From the NCBI GenBank assembly GCA_023145185.1, contig JAGLEG010000001.1:1-23655 (forward strand): DNA of 23,655 nt, in the 5' to 3' direction. The position numbers and the translations under genes were made by a program. Positions within the stretch are counted from its first letter, which is position 1. The number at the start of each line of letters is the position of its first letter. Below are positions 1-7,695 of the stretch, one piece after another. The notes below the pieces were generated by a model. It saw only the letters and a program-made list of their open reading frames with translations. It made no database searches and was not told the origin of the DNA. The DNA is from Thermoplasmata archaeon. Lineage in GTDB: Archaea > Thermoplasmatota > Penumbrarchaeia > Penumbrarchaeales > Penumbrarchaeaceae.

Positions 1-329
1 GTATTCGCTCAGAAAGTGTCGGCTCCGAAAGTGTCCGCTCGGATGGGTTTGTGGCCAGGGAGAAGGGGATCGACGCCGAGAAGGAGACGGACCTCGAGAT
101 GACACTCAGGTTCAGCATCCTTAAAAAGGGGGGAAGTAAAAGGGCAAAACCCAAAAAAAAGGGGTTCAGGATAGTGGCGATGGAGGGGAGCGATGACGGG
201 GCGGTCGACGCGGACTGGGAGGATGGTAATGACGAGCCTCTCGAGGATGCCGACGAGGTGGGTTGGGTTGAGGACACACAGGATGAGAATGGAGGACATA
301 CCAGGGTCATCCTGGAGGAAGAGGAATAG
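1..329 (+). CDS. C-terminal end of an unrecognised acidic-tailed protein (5' end outside window)
   Basis: The reading frame is already open at the left edge (first whole codon at 3) and runs to a TAG at 327-329, so this is the last ~108 residues of a longer protein. An internal GTG at 51 could serve as a start, but nothing upstream of it looks like a ribosome binding site. The visible part begins with tandem five-residue units (RSESV, GSESV, then RSDGF). A short hydrophobic stretch (MTLRFSIL) and a strongly basic patch (KRAKPKKKG) follow, then about 50 mostly acidic residues ending in EEEE. This looks like a disordered tail. I recognise no family and assign no function. The next gene starts about 20 bases downstream, so the two may be co-transcribed. 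Confidence 0.6.
   Translation, partial: IRSESVGSESVRSDGFVAREKGIDAEKETDLEMTLRFSILKKGGSKRAKPKKKGFRIVAMEGSDDGAVDADWEDGNDEPLEDADEVGWVEDTQDENGGHTRVILEEEE
6..40 (+). repeat. 15-bp tandem repeat, about 2.3 units
   Basis: Units at 11-25 and 26-40 differ at two positions and share the core gaaagtgtc; 6-10 matches the end of a unit. The array is in frame and encodes the SESV pentads of the truncated protein. It probably continues beyond the left edge of the window. Confidence 0.6.
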
Positions 330-351
330 CCCATATCATTGAGGTGTGAAC

Positions 352-972
352 GTGGATGATGCCCTTTCCGTGATGAACATGCGCAGGGGGGTCGTCCTCG
401 GCATATGCACCGCCGATTTCTCCTATCTTCACGATATGGTGGCGCTCCTTGGAGATGCCGTCGACAGGTTCCATATACTCGAGGGCGGGAGGAGGACGGA
501 TAAGGAGCTGGACTGCCTGATGTTGGAGGAGGGGACCAAGGCTCCTATCATGAGGGCCCCGCTTCCTCCGATGATCGATATCCTCAACGACCCCTGGGTC
601 ACCCTTGAAAGGGCCATGGCCGCCGCCATGGGCAGGCTGTCCCCGGACCACCTCATCATAGGGGTCGATCCTGGAAAACGCCCGGGCATAGCGTTCCTCG
701 CAGATGGGAAGACCATCTCCACCTTTCAGGCCTCAGGCCTTTCAGAAGTATACCCGATAGTCAGTAAAGGTCAAAGGGCCTATCACGCTCATCATGACCT
801 CCTCAGGATGGGGGACGGGGATCCGGCGAGCAGGGATGCTATTCTCGGAGAGCTATCTCCACTTGGGATCGCCACCGAACTGGTTGACGAGAGGTTCACG
901 ACCAGGGGGACAAAGTACAGGGACGAGAACGCGGCGATCCATATCGGCCGCACCCTTGGCCGTCCTCTCTGA
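352..972 (+). CDS. YqgF/RuvC-like RNase H-fold nuclease with extra N-terminal domain
   Basis: The C-terminal half has the three landmarks of the YqgF/RuvC resolvase fold. A first-strand GVDPGKRPG motif has its Asp at residue 106. A VDERFTT motif (Asp179-Glu180) closely matches YqgF. A late Asp191 sits in RDENAAIHIG, where YqgF has D..AA. These suggest a metal-dependent nuclease acting on structured RNA or DNA, such as rRNA precursors or Holliday junctions; the actual substrate is inference. Residues 1-95 match no domain I know. At ~206 residues it is longer than bacterial YqgF (about 140). I prefer GTG at 352 because GAGGTG at 341-346 sits 5 bases before it; GTG at 346 is the alternative. Cdc48 follows after 81 bases. 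Confidence 0.6.
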   Translation: MDDALSVMNMRRGVVLGICTADFSYLHDMVALLGDAVDRFHILEGGRRTDKELDCLMLEEGTKAPIMRAPLPPMIDILNDPWVTLERAMAAAMGRLSPDHLIIGVDPGKRPGIAFLADGKTISTFQASGLSEVYPIVSKGQRAYHAHHDLLRMGDGDPASRDAILGELSPLGIATELVDERFTTRGTKYRDENAAIHIGRTLGRPL

Positions 973-1004
973 GCCGTTTGCGTGCACGATAACCGTCCCC
1001 AAAA

Positions 1005-1047
1005 CCAAATAAACGGTGAATCCTCATCACCCTCCCGTCAGAGGAGG
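1005..1047 (+). promoter_or_regulatory. Weak TATA-like box and strong Shine-Dalgarno before cdc48
   Basis: An AT-rich stretch, ccaaataaa (1005-1013), lies about 26 bases before a possible start near 1035. GAGGAGG at 1041-1047 lies 6 bases before the ATG at 1054. This spacing decides the start codon against the longer frame opening at 982. The TATA assignment is tentative. Confidence 0.45.
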
Positions 1048-1053
1048 CATCCA

Positions 1054-3258
1054 ATGAGCAGCAAGATCGTGGTAAGGGTCGAGCCCACACTGAAGAACGA
1101 CGTGGGGTATATGAGGGCCAGGCTCTCCACGAAGACCAGGGAGAGCCTCGGAGTATCACCTGGGGACATCCTGCTTATAGTCGGGAAGAGAGAGACCGCG
1201 GCGGTTGTATGGAGGTCGCCCATCCAGGATGAGAACAAGGAGATCATCAGGATAGATGGCCTCACCAGAAAGAACGCGGACATCTCCATAGGCGATAAGG
1301 TGACGGTGTCCAGGGCGAACCCAAAACCTGCCGAGAAGATAGTCATCTCCCCCGCCCTGAAGGACCTCCCCCACATTCAGTTCGCAAATGGGATCGATAA
1401 TTTCATCAAGAAGGCCCTGCTCAAAAGGCCGGTGCACAAGGACGATACCATCATAATACAGGGGATCGCCCTCATGGGCAGCCAACTTCCGTTCATCGTC
1501 TCATCCACAAAGCCAAAAGGGATCGTCCAGATAACCGTCGAGACCCAGATCAAGATCACCAAGGAGAAGGTGGACGAGGATATGATCTCAAGCGTCGCGT
1601 ACGAGGACATAGGGGGCCTCGGCGAGGAGCTGCGAAGGGTCAGGGAGATCATCGAGCTGCCCCTGAAGCATCAGGAGCTGTTCGACAGATTGGGCATCAC
1701 CCCCCCGAAAGGCGTACTTCTTCACGGCCCCCCCGGCACGGGAAAGACCCTGATAGCCAAGGCGGTTGCATCGGAGAGCGGTGCTAACTTCTACTCGATA
1801 CAGGGACCGGAGATAATGAACAAATACTACGGCCAATCCGAGCAGAACCTGAGGGACCGCTTCAAGGAGGCGCAGGATAACCCCCCGGCGATAATATTCA
1901 TAGATGAGATCGATTCGATAGCCCCCAAGAGGGATGAGGTCAAGGGAGAGGTCGAGAGAAGGGTGGTCGCCCAGCTTCTGACGCTGATGGATGGCCTGGA
2001 GGAGAGCGGCAGGCTGATCGTCATAGCTGCCACCAACAGGGTGGGAGATATCGATCCGGCCCTGAGAAGGCCAGGGAGGTTCGATCGAGAGATAGAGATC
2101 GGCGTCCCTGACATGCCGGGGCGCATCGAGGTCCTTCAGGTCCACACGAGAAACATGCCCCTTGCCGACGACGTCGACCTGGAGGAGCTGGCGGGCATGA
2201 CCCACGGCTTCGTTGGCGCGGATGTGGTGGCCCTCTCCCGGGAGGCCGCCATGAAGTGTCTCAGGAGACACCTCCCGGATTTCGACCTGGATGAGGCCCT
2301 GTCATCGGAACAGCTCTCCATGATGACCGTCACAATGGACGATTTCAAGGAGGCCCTCAAGGAGATAGAACCCTCTGCCATGAGGGAGGTGATAGTGGAG
2401 ATCCCACGGGTGAACTGGGATCAGGTGGGGGGGCTGGAAGGGGTGAAACAGAAGCTCAAGGAGGCAGTGGAGTGGCCCCTCACGAATCCGGAGTCCTTCA
2501 AGAAGGTGGGGATATCACCGCCCAGAGGGGTCCTTCTCTTTGGACCTCCTGGAACGGGGAAGACCCTGCTGGCGAAGGCGATAGCCACGGAGACCCGTGC
2601 GAACTTCATTTCCATCAAGGGCCCGGAGGTCCTGTCCAAATGGGTGGGAGACTCGGAAAAGGCCGTAAGGGAGATCTTCAAGAAGGCCCGACAGGTTGCC
2701 CCGAGTATAATCTTCCTGGATGAGATCGACGCCATAGCGCCCAGGCGGTCCGGCATGGGCAATAACCAGGTGGCGGAGAGGATAGTCAACCAGCTTCTGA
2801 CATCAATGGATGGGATAGAGGAGAATGTGGGAGTGGTGGTGCTGGCGGCCACGAACCGGCCCGATATCCTCGACGGCGCACTGCTCCGAAGCGGCCGCTT
2901 CGACCGGATGCTCTTTATCGGGCCGCCCGATAAGGAGGGGCGGGAGATCATCTTCGGGATCCACACCGAGAATATGCCGCTCTCGAGCAAGGTGGACCTC
3001 TCCGATATGGCAGGGAGGACAGAGGGATTCACGGGCGCTGATATCGAGGGGATCTGCAGGGAGGCGGGACTTATCGCCCTCCGGGGAGACCTGAACGTTA
3101 AAAAGGTGACGCCCGAGCATTTCAACCTGGCCCTCTCCGAGGCGAGGCCCTCCGTTGACGAGGAGACCATCGAGGCCTACAGGAAGATAGTCAGCGATTG
3201 GAAGGGCGGAATTAATAAGAAGGAGAAAACAGATAAAGGCTTATATTATTACGGGTAA
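1054..3258 (+). CDS. Cdc48/VAT-type AAA+ unfoldase (two ATPase rings)
   Basis: This is the archaeal orthologue of Cdc48/p97/VAT, a cytoplasmic hexameric unfoldase that threads proteins through its pore and can feed them to the 20S proteasome. The 734 residues match the usual length. An N domain (about 1-185; double-psi barrel plus four-stranded lobe) precedes two ATPase domains. D1 has Walker A GPPGTGKT at 225-232, Walker B IIFIDEID at 280-287 and an RRPGRFDR arginine-finger region. D2 has Walker A at 497-504 and Walker B IIFLDEID at 552-559. The protein ends in Y-Y-G, which fits the HbYX (hydrophobic-Tyr-any) proteasome-docking motif. The start at 1054 is set by GAGGAGG six bases upstream. 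The same-strand genes downstream include a JAMM peptidase, which suggests a protein-turnover setting. Confidence 0.97.
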   Translation: MSSKIVVRVEPTLKNDVGYMRARLSTKTRESLGVSPGDILLIVGKRETAAVVWRSPIQDENKEIIRIDGLTRKNADISIGDKVTVSRANPKPAEKIVISPALKDLPHIQFANGIDNFIKKALLKRPVHKDDTIIIQGIALMGSQLPFIVSSTKPKGIVQITVETQIKITKEKVDEDMISSVAYEDIGGLGEELRRVREIIELPLKHQELFDRLGITPPKGVLLHGPPGTGKTLIAKAVASESGANFYSIQGPEIMNKYYGQSEQNLRDRFKEAQDNPPAIIFIDEIDSIAPKRDEVKGEVERRVVAQLLTLMDGLEESGRLIVIAATNRVGDIDPALRRPGRFDREIEIGVPDMPGRIEVLQVHTRNMPLADDVDLEELAGMTHGFVGADVVALSREAAMKCLRRHLPDFDLDEALSSEQLSMMTVTMDDFKEALKEIEPSAMREVIVEIPRVNWDQVGGLEGVKQKLKEAVEWPLTNPESFKKVGISPPRGVLLFGPPGTGKTLLAKAIATETRANFISIKGPEVLSKWVGDSEKAVREIFKKARQVAPSIIFLDEIDAIAPRRSGMGNNQVAERIVNQLLTSMDGIEENVGVVVLAATNRPDILDGALLRSGRFDRMLFIGPPDKEGREIIFGIHTENMPLSSKVDLSDMAGRTEGFTGADIEGICREAGLIALRGDLNVKKVTPEHFNLALSEARPSVDEETIEAYRKIVSDWKGGINKKEKTDKGLYYYG
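3241..3248 (+). promoter_or_regulatory. TATA box for the PRC-barrel gene, inside the cdc48 3' end
   Basis: The sequence ttatatta lies in the last codons of cdc48, about 40 bases before the ATG at 3285. Initiation 25-27 bases downstream would give a leader of about 14 bases. The HisA-like/DUF2240/JAMM run may therefore be transcribed separately from cdc48. Confidence 0.5.
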
Positions 3259-3284
3259 TACAGGAAAAATATGGGGATGATAGG

Positions 3285-3527
3285 ATGAAGTTCTTCGCTA
3301 ACGACATAGCAGAGAAGTATGTAATGTCCAGTGACGGTAAGTACTTGGGCATTGTGGACAATCTCGTAATGGATACCAGATCAGGAAAGGTCCTCCATCT
3401 CCTGGTGGTTCCCTCCGAGGAGGTGGACGTCCGGAAGTTCAGGCTAGATTCGGATCAGAGATTGGTACTTCCTTTCAAGAAGGTGAAATCGATCAAGGAC
3501 GTTGTGATAATGGGCCCACTGGATTAA
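3285..3527 (+). CDS. PRC-barrel domain protein
   Basis: This 80-residue protein consists of a single PRC-barrel-like beta domain. It carries the family pattern of a short helix, then DGKYLGIVDNLVMD, a strand pair rich in Leu/Val (VLHLLVVP), and a closing basic segment PFKKVKSIKDVVIM. Small stand-alone PRC-barrel proteins are common in euryarchaea, and their precise role is not established. In other proteins the fold mediates contacts in RNA processing (RimM) and photosynthetic reaction centres. It starts 26 bases after cdc48 and has its own TATA-like box. A short gap (41 bases) separates it from the HisA-like gene. Confidence 0.85.
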   Translation: MKFFANDIAEKYVMSSDGKYLGIVDNLVMDTRSGKVLHLLVVPSEEVDVRKFRLDSDQRLVLPFKKVKSIKDVVIMGPLD

Positions 3528-3568
3528 TGGGGCATTATGCACATCGCCATTTACCCGGGTGACAGGCG

Positions 3569-4270
3569 ATGAGGTTTGTAGATACGCCGGAGTGTTCACG
3601 GGGTTTCAGGCTGGTCCCATCACTTGCAGTGATGGGCAAGGTTCCGGTTTGGGTTACCGACGGGAAGTACAGGCCGATCGTATCGGACGGAGAGACGCTG
3701 ACGGCCGTCTCCCTTGCCCGCACCCTTCAAAAGGGGTTCTCGACGCTGCACTATATCGACATATTCGGCATGACCAAGGGAGATGTCGAGTGGAACATGA
3801 TACAGCCCATAATGGATACGGGCGAGGTGTGGGGCGACGTCGGAGCGGTGGATTCCGATTCCATCATCGATCTTATCATGGCAGGTGCCACGGAGGCGGT
3901 CGTCTCCACCAAGATGATCGGGTCCCTGGATGAGATCGCATCCTGTTTCGAGATGACCGAGAACCTCATAGTTCAGATAGACTACGACGGCGCGGTCCTT
4001 GCGCGTGATGAGCTAATGAGACGGATGACGGCCCCACAGCTGGTGGAGGAGCTCGTATCCCTCGGCGTGGAGAGGTTCATCATGAACGACATGACGGAGG
4101 GAAGAGAGCACATCTCCAGTGAGCTTATCGAACGCGTCGACCGATATCTCCCCAAGGGGGGGGCGACGTTCATGGACGCGCGGGACCTCTCCGAGGTGGA
4201 GGAGGTTGATGACAGGGGCGCATCCGGAGCCGTGATAAGCTGCTCTCACCTGATCGAGGGGTTGAGATGA
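3569..4270 (+). CDS. HisA/HisF-related TIM-barrel protein
   Basis: This 233-residue protein has the alternating strand-helix layout of the HisA/HisF half-barrels. The strand ends include HYIDIFGM (an Asp where HisA-type enzymes often carry a catalytic Asp), GDVGAVDS and IVQIDYDG. A C-terminal Gly-rich loop (DDRGASGAVISCSH) resembles the phosphate-binding loop. The N-terminus (VPSLAVMGKVPVWV) is unlike true HisA, which opens with a PAIDL-type motif. It best fits the uncharacterised hisA/hisF-related family of archaea and some methylotrophs rather than histidine biosynthesis, and no other his genes are nearby. A GGTGA at 3558-3562 supports the ATG at 3569. Its stop overlaps the next start by four bases, indicating coupled translation. 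Confidence 0.75.
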   Translation: MRFVDTPECSRGFRLVPSLAVMGKVPVWVTDGKYRPIVSDGETLTAVSLARTLQKGFSTLHYIDIFGMTKGDVEWNMIQPIMDTGEVWGDVGAVDSDSIIDLIMAGATEAVVSTKMIGSLDEIASCFEMTENLIVQIDYDGAVLARDELMRRMTAPQLVEELVSLGVERFIMNDMTEGREHISSELIERVDRYLPKGGATFMDARDLSEVEEVDDRGASGAVISCSHLIEGLR

Positions 4271-4740
4271 AGGAGGAGATCAGGAAGATCGTCGCGTCCA
4301 TATTCAACATGGCTGGCACCGGGCTCCTTTCCAGAAGGGAGTTCGTCAACATGCTCGCTCACAACCTCAGGTGGTTCGATCCCGAGACCTCCAAAAAGCT
4401 CCTCAATGCCGCAGTTAGGTCAGCACAGATAAGGGTGACCCCCGACGGCATGCTGGAAAGGGGGTTCGATCCGGACACCGTTACCCTGGAAGCCGATTAC
4501 ACGCCGGACCCGGACCTCGACCTTGATGAGATGAGCAAACCTCTCGTCGAAAGGTTGATCGAGGCGGTATGTGACCAGAGCCTTTCGAAAAAGGATGCGG
4601 TGAAGATGATCAACCACGTGGGAGAGGAGCAAAACCTTCTGTTCCCGGCCGCCGCCATACACGTCGGCATCTCAAGGGGACGGGACATGTCCGAGTTCTA
4701 CAACGAGGTGAACACGTTCATCATAAACGGGGAGATGTAA
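4267..4740 (+). CDS. DUF2240 family archaeal protein
   Basis: This 157-residue soluble protein starts inside the stop of the HisA-like gene (ATGA overlap) and ends one base before the JAMM gene. The N-terminal ~75 residues are helical and resemble a degraded winged helix (SRREFVNMLAHNLRWFDPETSKKLLNAA). A linker with acidic DPDLDLDEM follows, then a helical C-terminal half. The overall pattern (helix pair, WF.PE...LL..A, GFDPDTV, four-helix tail) matches the archaeal DUF2240 family as I know it. The family has no assigned function. Its tight coupling to the HisA-like and JAMM genes is the only functional hint here. Confidence 0.65.
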   Translation: MKEEIRKIVASIFNMAGTGLLSRREFVNMLAHNLRWFDPETSKKLLNAAVRSAQIRVTPDGMLERGFDPDTVTLEADYTPDPDLDLDEMSKPLVERLIEAVCDQSLSKKDAVKMINHVGEEQNLLFPAAAIHVGISRGRDMSEFYNEVNTFIINGEM

Positions 4741-4741
4741 G

Positions 4742-6418
4742 ATGCCTGGCCTCATCGAGGCGGAGCTGAGGTGCGATCGGGTCCGGGGGGGAGACCCGGG
4801 GGTCGTGGAGAGGCTGTCAGATCCTTTTATCCGAAATGGAACGGGGAAGCTGGGCCTCCTCAGATCGCTTATGGGACAGGATAGTACCTATCCAGAACGT
4901 GTGGAACTTCTCGCCGCATCGGAGGCGCTCTCCGCGAAGGGATTGCAAAGGCCCTCCCTGGACCCGATCGAGAGGTTGATAGGGGCCACAGACCTGGACC
5001 GGGACCTGAAGGAGGTCTGCCTGGGTCGGATGTGTCTTATAGCAACGCTTCACAACATCCCGCTTGACCTGGGGCCGCTACTGTCCGAGCTGGGCCTTCT
5101 CCACTCCTCACCCTCTGCAGCGTCCAGGATGCTTCACCGCAGGAGGATCAAGAGGGGGCATGACCTCGCCGATATGGAGCGTGAGCTGGTACTTGGATCG
5201 CTTGCCTACCGCAGGGGGGACGTCGTTGGATCTCCCGAAATGGCCGAGGATCTGGACAGGGGCGCCTCGATACACTTCACAAAAGCGAAGGAGATAGCGT
5301 CCAAATTGAGGGGCGACGAGATCATGGATGGGTGGGGGGACTATCACCTGGCGAGATGCGTGATGATCTCGGGAACCCTCCGCGGACAGATCGGCCTCCT
5401 GCGCAGGGGAAATGAGGACCTGACCAAGGGGCTCGAACTGGCGAGGTCGGGGCCGTTTCCCCCGCTCATCCTTTCCATTCTGCTTGAGATCTGCTCATTT
5501 GCCGAGGATCTGGAGGGGGCAGGGAAGCTTCTGGATGAGGCGCGCACGATCGCCGACGAGCTTGGGAACATGCCTGCGCTTGCAAGGATCGCCTACATCC
5601 ACGGAAGCCTGGTCTGCCTTGACGGGGAAGGGGACGGGAAGAAGCGCAAGGGGAGGGTCATCAAAGGGGCCGAGGAGATACTTCTCGCCTCGGACCGGCT
5701 GGGGGCCGCGTCAGGGGGTGACGTTCCCGCCATCTGGAGGTCGGAGGCGGCAGTATGGTTGATACGCGCAGGGGAGCCGGAGAGGGCGATGAGGGTGCTC
5801 AGGGGGTGTGCCAGGAGCATAAGGGCCTCCGGGGATCGGGAGCTCCTTATGGAACTCCTCGCCGCTTCCGTCTACGCCAGGCTGTCGACGGGTGATCGAC
5901 GTAGCGGTAAAAAGGCCCTTCTGGACCTCCTCTACAACCATCCGGTCAAGAGCGATGTGAGGGCCTTCAATCTCCTGAAGGAAGCGGTGGAAGGCCATGC
6001 CTGGCTGAGGGAGGATGAGGACACCAGAGAGCTCTTCGAGGGGGAGGTCATCTACCGCATAGACCAGGTCGTGGTTGACGACATCAAGAGGAGGGCAAGA
6101 GAGGCCTATCCGAACGAGTTCGGGGCGATGCTTCGAGGACTTGAGCACATCACACACCTCGATCCGATAATGGAGGGTGCCGGCGGGAGGTCGCAGTTCA
6201 TGTTCTCCCTCTACAGCAGGTTCTCCGGCAGGAATGTGGATGGGGAGGGAGTGGTCCACTCCCATCCATCCGGATCCACCCGCCCAAGCAGGGCGGACCT
6301 GACCATGTTCGGCAGGTTTCCCGGCATCAACATTATCATCGGGCACCCTTTCAGGGACGATTCCATGGCCGCCTACGACAGGCTAGGGAACCGCGTGAGG
6401 CTTGATATCATCACCTGA
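4742..6418 (+). CDS. Helical-repeat (TPR-like) protein with C-terminal JAMM/MPN+ metalloprotease domain
   Basis: Residues ~445-558 form a JAMM (MPN+) zinc peptidase domain with a complete active site. Glu459 lies in YPNEFGAML. His506-x-His508 lies in VVHSHPSG, and Ser516 and Asp519 complete the H-x-H-x10-D signature. Archaeal JAMM enzymes cleave isopeptide bonds to ubiquitin-like SAMP modifiers, so desampylase activity is a fair inference. Stand-alone archaeal JAMM proteins are typically only about 120-150 residues. Here ~440 residues precede the domain and read as stacked amphipathic helix pairs like TPR repeats (for example 170-260 and 275-400), with no signal peptide or membrane segment. 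The start is one base after the DUF2240 stop, with GGGGAG just upstream. The last 36 bases overlap the convergent prenyl synthase gene. Confidence 0.85.
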   Translation: MPGLIEAELRCDRVRGGDPGVVERLSDPFIRNGTGKLGLLRSLMGQDSTYPERVELLAASEALSAKGLQRPSLDPIERLIGATDLDRDLKEVCLGRMCLIATLHNIPLDLGPLLSELGLLHSSPSAASRMLHRRRIKRGHDLADMERELVLGSLAYRRGDVVGSPEMAEDLDRGASIHFTKAKEIASKLRGDEIMDGWGDYHLARCVMISGTLRGQIGLLRRGNEDLTKGLELARSGPFPPLILSILLEICSFAEDLEGAGKLLDEARTIADELGNMPALARIAYIHGSLVCLDGEGDGKKRKGRVIKGAEEILLASDRLGAASGGDVPAIWRSEAAVWLIRAGEPERAMRVLRGCARSIRASGDRELLMELLAASVYARLSTGDRRSGKKALLDLLYNHPVKSDVRAFNLLKEAVEGHAWLREDEDTRELFEGEVIYRIDQVVVDDIKRRAREAYPNEFGAMLRGLEHITHLDPIMEGAGGRSQFMFSLYSRFSGRNVDGEGVVHSHPSGSTRPSRADLTMFGRFPGINIIIGHPFRDDSMAAYDRLGNRVRLDIIT

Positions 6419-7516
6419 TCGATCTGCCCTGCTCACAAGGTCCAGCGCGACCCCTTTCAGGAGAGATATCACCTCCGGGTCCAGGACGGGATTGTCCAGG
6501 GCCTCTATTCCCTGTCGGGTCAGCTGTTCCGCCCTCTCCCTGCTGTATTCCAGGGATCCCGTCCTCCGGACTATCTGCCTCACCACGTCCGCCTCCTCCT
6601 CCGTCACTGAGCCGTCCCCCAGGGCGGAGAGTATCTGTACCCTCTCCTCCTCGTCGCAGCGTTCCAACGCCTTGATGATCAGGAGGGTCCTCTTCCCCTC
6701 TGCCAGGTCGGAGAGCTTGGATTTATCGTTCTCCCTGGCCGGGTCCCCGAAGAGGCCCAGTATGTCATCGATGATCTGAAAGGCAGTTCCTACCGGAAGC
6801 CCGAATGCCGAAAGGGCCCTGGACCTCCCGTCCGGAGGGCTGGAAAGCGCAGCCCCTATCAGAAGGGGGGCCTCTATCGTGTAGCGGGCGGTCTTGTACC
6901 GGTGGACCTTCATCACGTCCTCCTCCGTCCATCCCTCCTTCACCTCTGAGTACAGGTCCAGAAGCTGGCCGTACCCGGTATCCCTCACCATCTCCGCCTG
7001 GATCCTGAGGGCATCCTGTACCCTCTCCTCCGGGAGGCCGCAGTCCAGCAGGGCCCTCTCCCCGAAGGACTCGGCGAGGTCCCCCGCAATGATCGCCATG
7101 TTCCGGCCGAACGCTTCCGGGTCTCCCCTGAGCCCCTCCCTCCTGTGGAGGTCACGATACATTATGTGGAATGAAGGCCCCCCCCGCCTAACATCGCCCA
7201 TGTCCATCATATCATCATGGATCAGGAGCATGTCCTGGATGAGCTCCATGGCCACCGCTCCCCTCCTCGCCTTCTGGAGGTCATTTCCCCCTACGGCCAA
7301 ATACCCCAGGACCACCAGGATGGCCCTTACACGCTTCCCCCCTCTGAGCGTGTACTCCTCCAGAAGTTCCAGCAGCGTCTGCGCCCTCTCATCGTCCAAC
7401 GAGAGGTCCCGCTCCCTCTTGAAGAAACGGACTATCTCATCCTCGATCCGCCCCTTCTCCTCTGGCATAAGCTTCCGGTGATCCAAATCCATATCCCCCA
7501 TTGCCTTTTTCAACAT
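6383..7516 (-). CDS. Short-chain polyprenyl diphosphate synthase (geranylgeranyl-type)
   Basis: The enzyme condenses isopentenyl diphosphate onto allylic diphosphates, providing C20 (or C15/C20) precursors for archaeal ether lipids. Numbering from the chosen start, GGKRVR lies at 59-64. The first aspartate-rich motif DDMMD lies at 101-105, followed by VRRGGPS. The second motif DDILGLFGD begins at Asp250. These are diagnostic of trans-prenyltransferases. I chose the ATG at 7516 because GAGGG lies 4 bases before it, giving 377 residues. ATG at 7501 would give 372, closer to the usual 320-350. The frame stays open upstream to 7636, but that extension looks non-coding. The gene ends inside the last codons of the convergent JAMM gene. 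Exact product chain length cannot be read from sequence alone. Confidence 0.93.
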   Translation of the reverse strand: MLKKAMGDMDLDHRKLMPEEKGRIEDEIVRFFKRERDLSLDDERAQTLLELLEEYTLRGGKRVRAILVVLGYLAVGGNDLQKARRGAVAMELIQDMLLIHDDMMDMGDVRRGGPSFHIMYRDLHRREGLRGDPEAFGRNMAIIAGDLAESFGERALLDCGLPEERVQDALRIQAEMVRDTGYGQLLDLYSEVKEGWTEEDVMKVHRYKTARYTIEAPLLIGAALSSPPDGRSRALSAFGLPVGTAFQIIDDILGLFGDPARENDKSKLSDLAEGKRTLLIIKALERCDEEERVQILSALGDGSVTEEEADVVRQIVRRTGSLEYSRERAEQLTRQGIEALDNPVLDPEVISLLKGVALDLVSRADRSGDDIKPHAVP

Positions 7517-7695
7517 ATGGCCCTCATTCAATAATAGCATTTCCCGACCGGTTTCTCCAAGGGCATTTCCTGGCCAAGATCGATATCGATCGGTTTCCGA
7601 TGCCAGGGGGCTCGATGTGGGGCTCCCTGGGGACATCCTGCGTCAGATTAATATCCATTCAGGTTCATCAAGAACGGGTCACAGAGGATGATATC

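Noticed and set aside
2421..3170. 249-codon minus-strand frame inside cdc48
   Set aside because: Serine-rich antisense shadow of the D2 ATPase domain.
7501..7695. Upstream extension of the zinc-ribbon gene from 7501
   Set aside because: The first 65 codons overlap the prenyl synthase start and its upstream region and lack protein character; the ribosome site at 7684-7690 fits the ATG at 7696.
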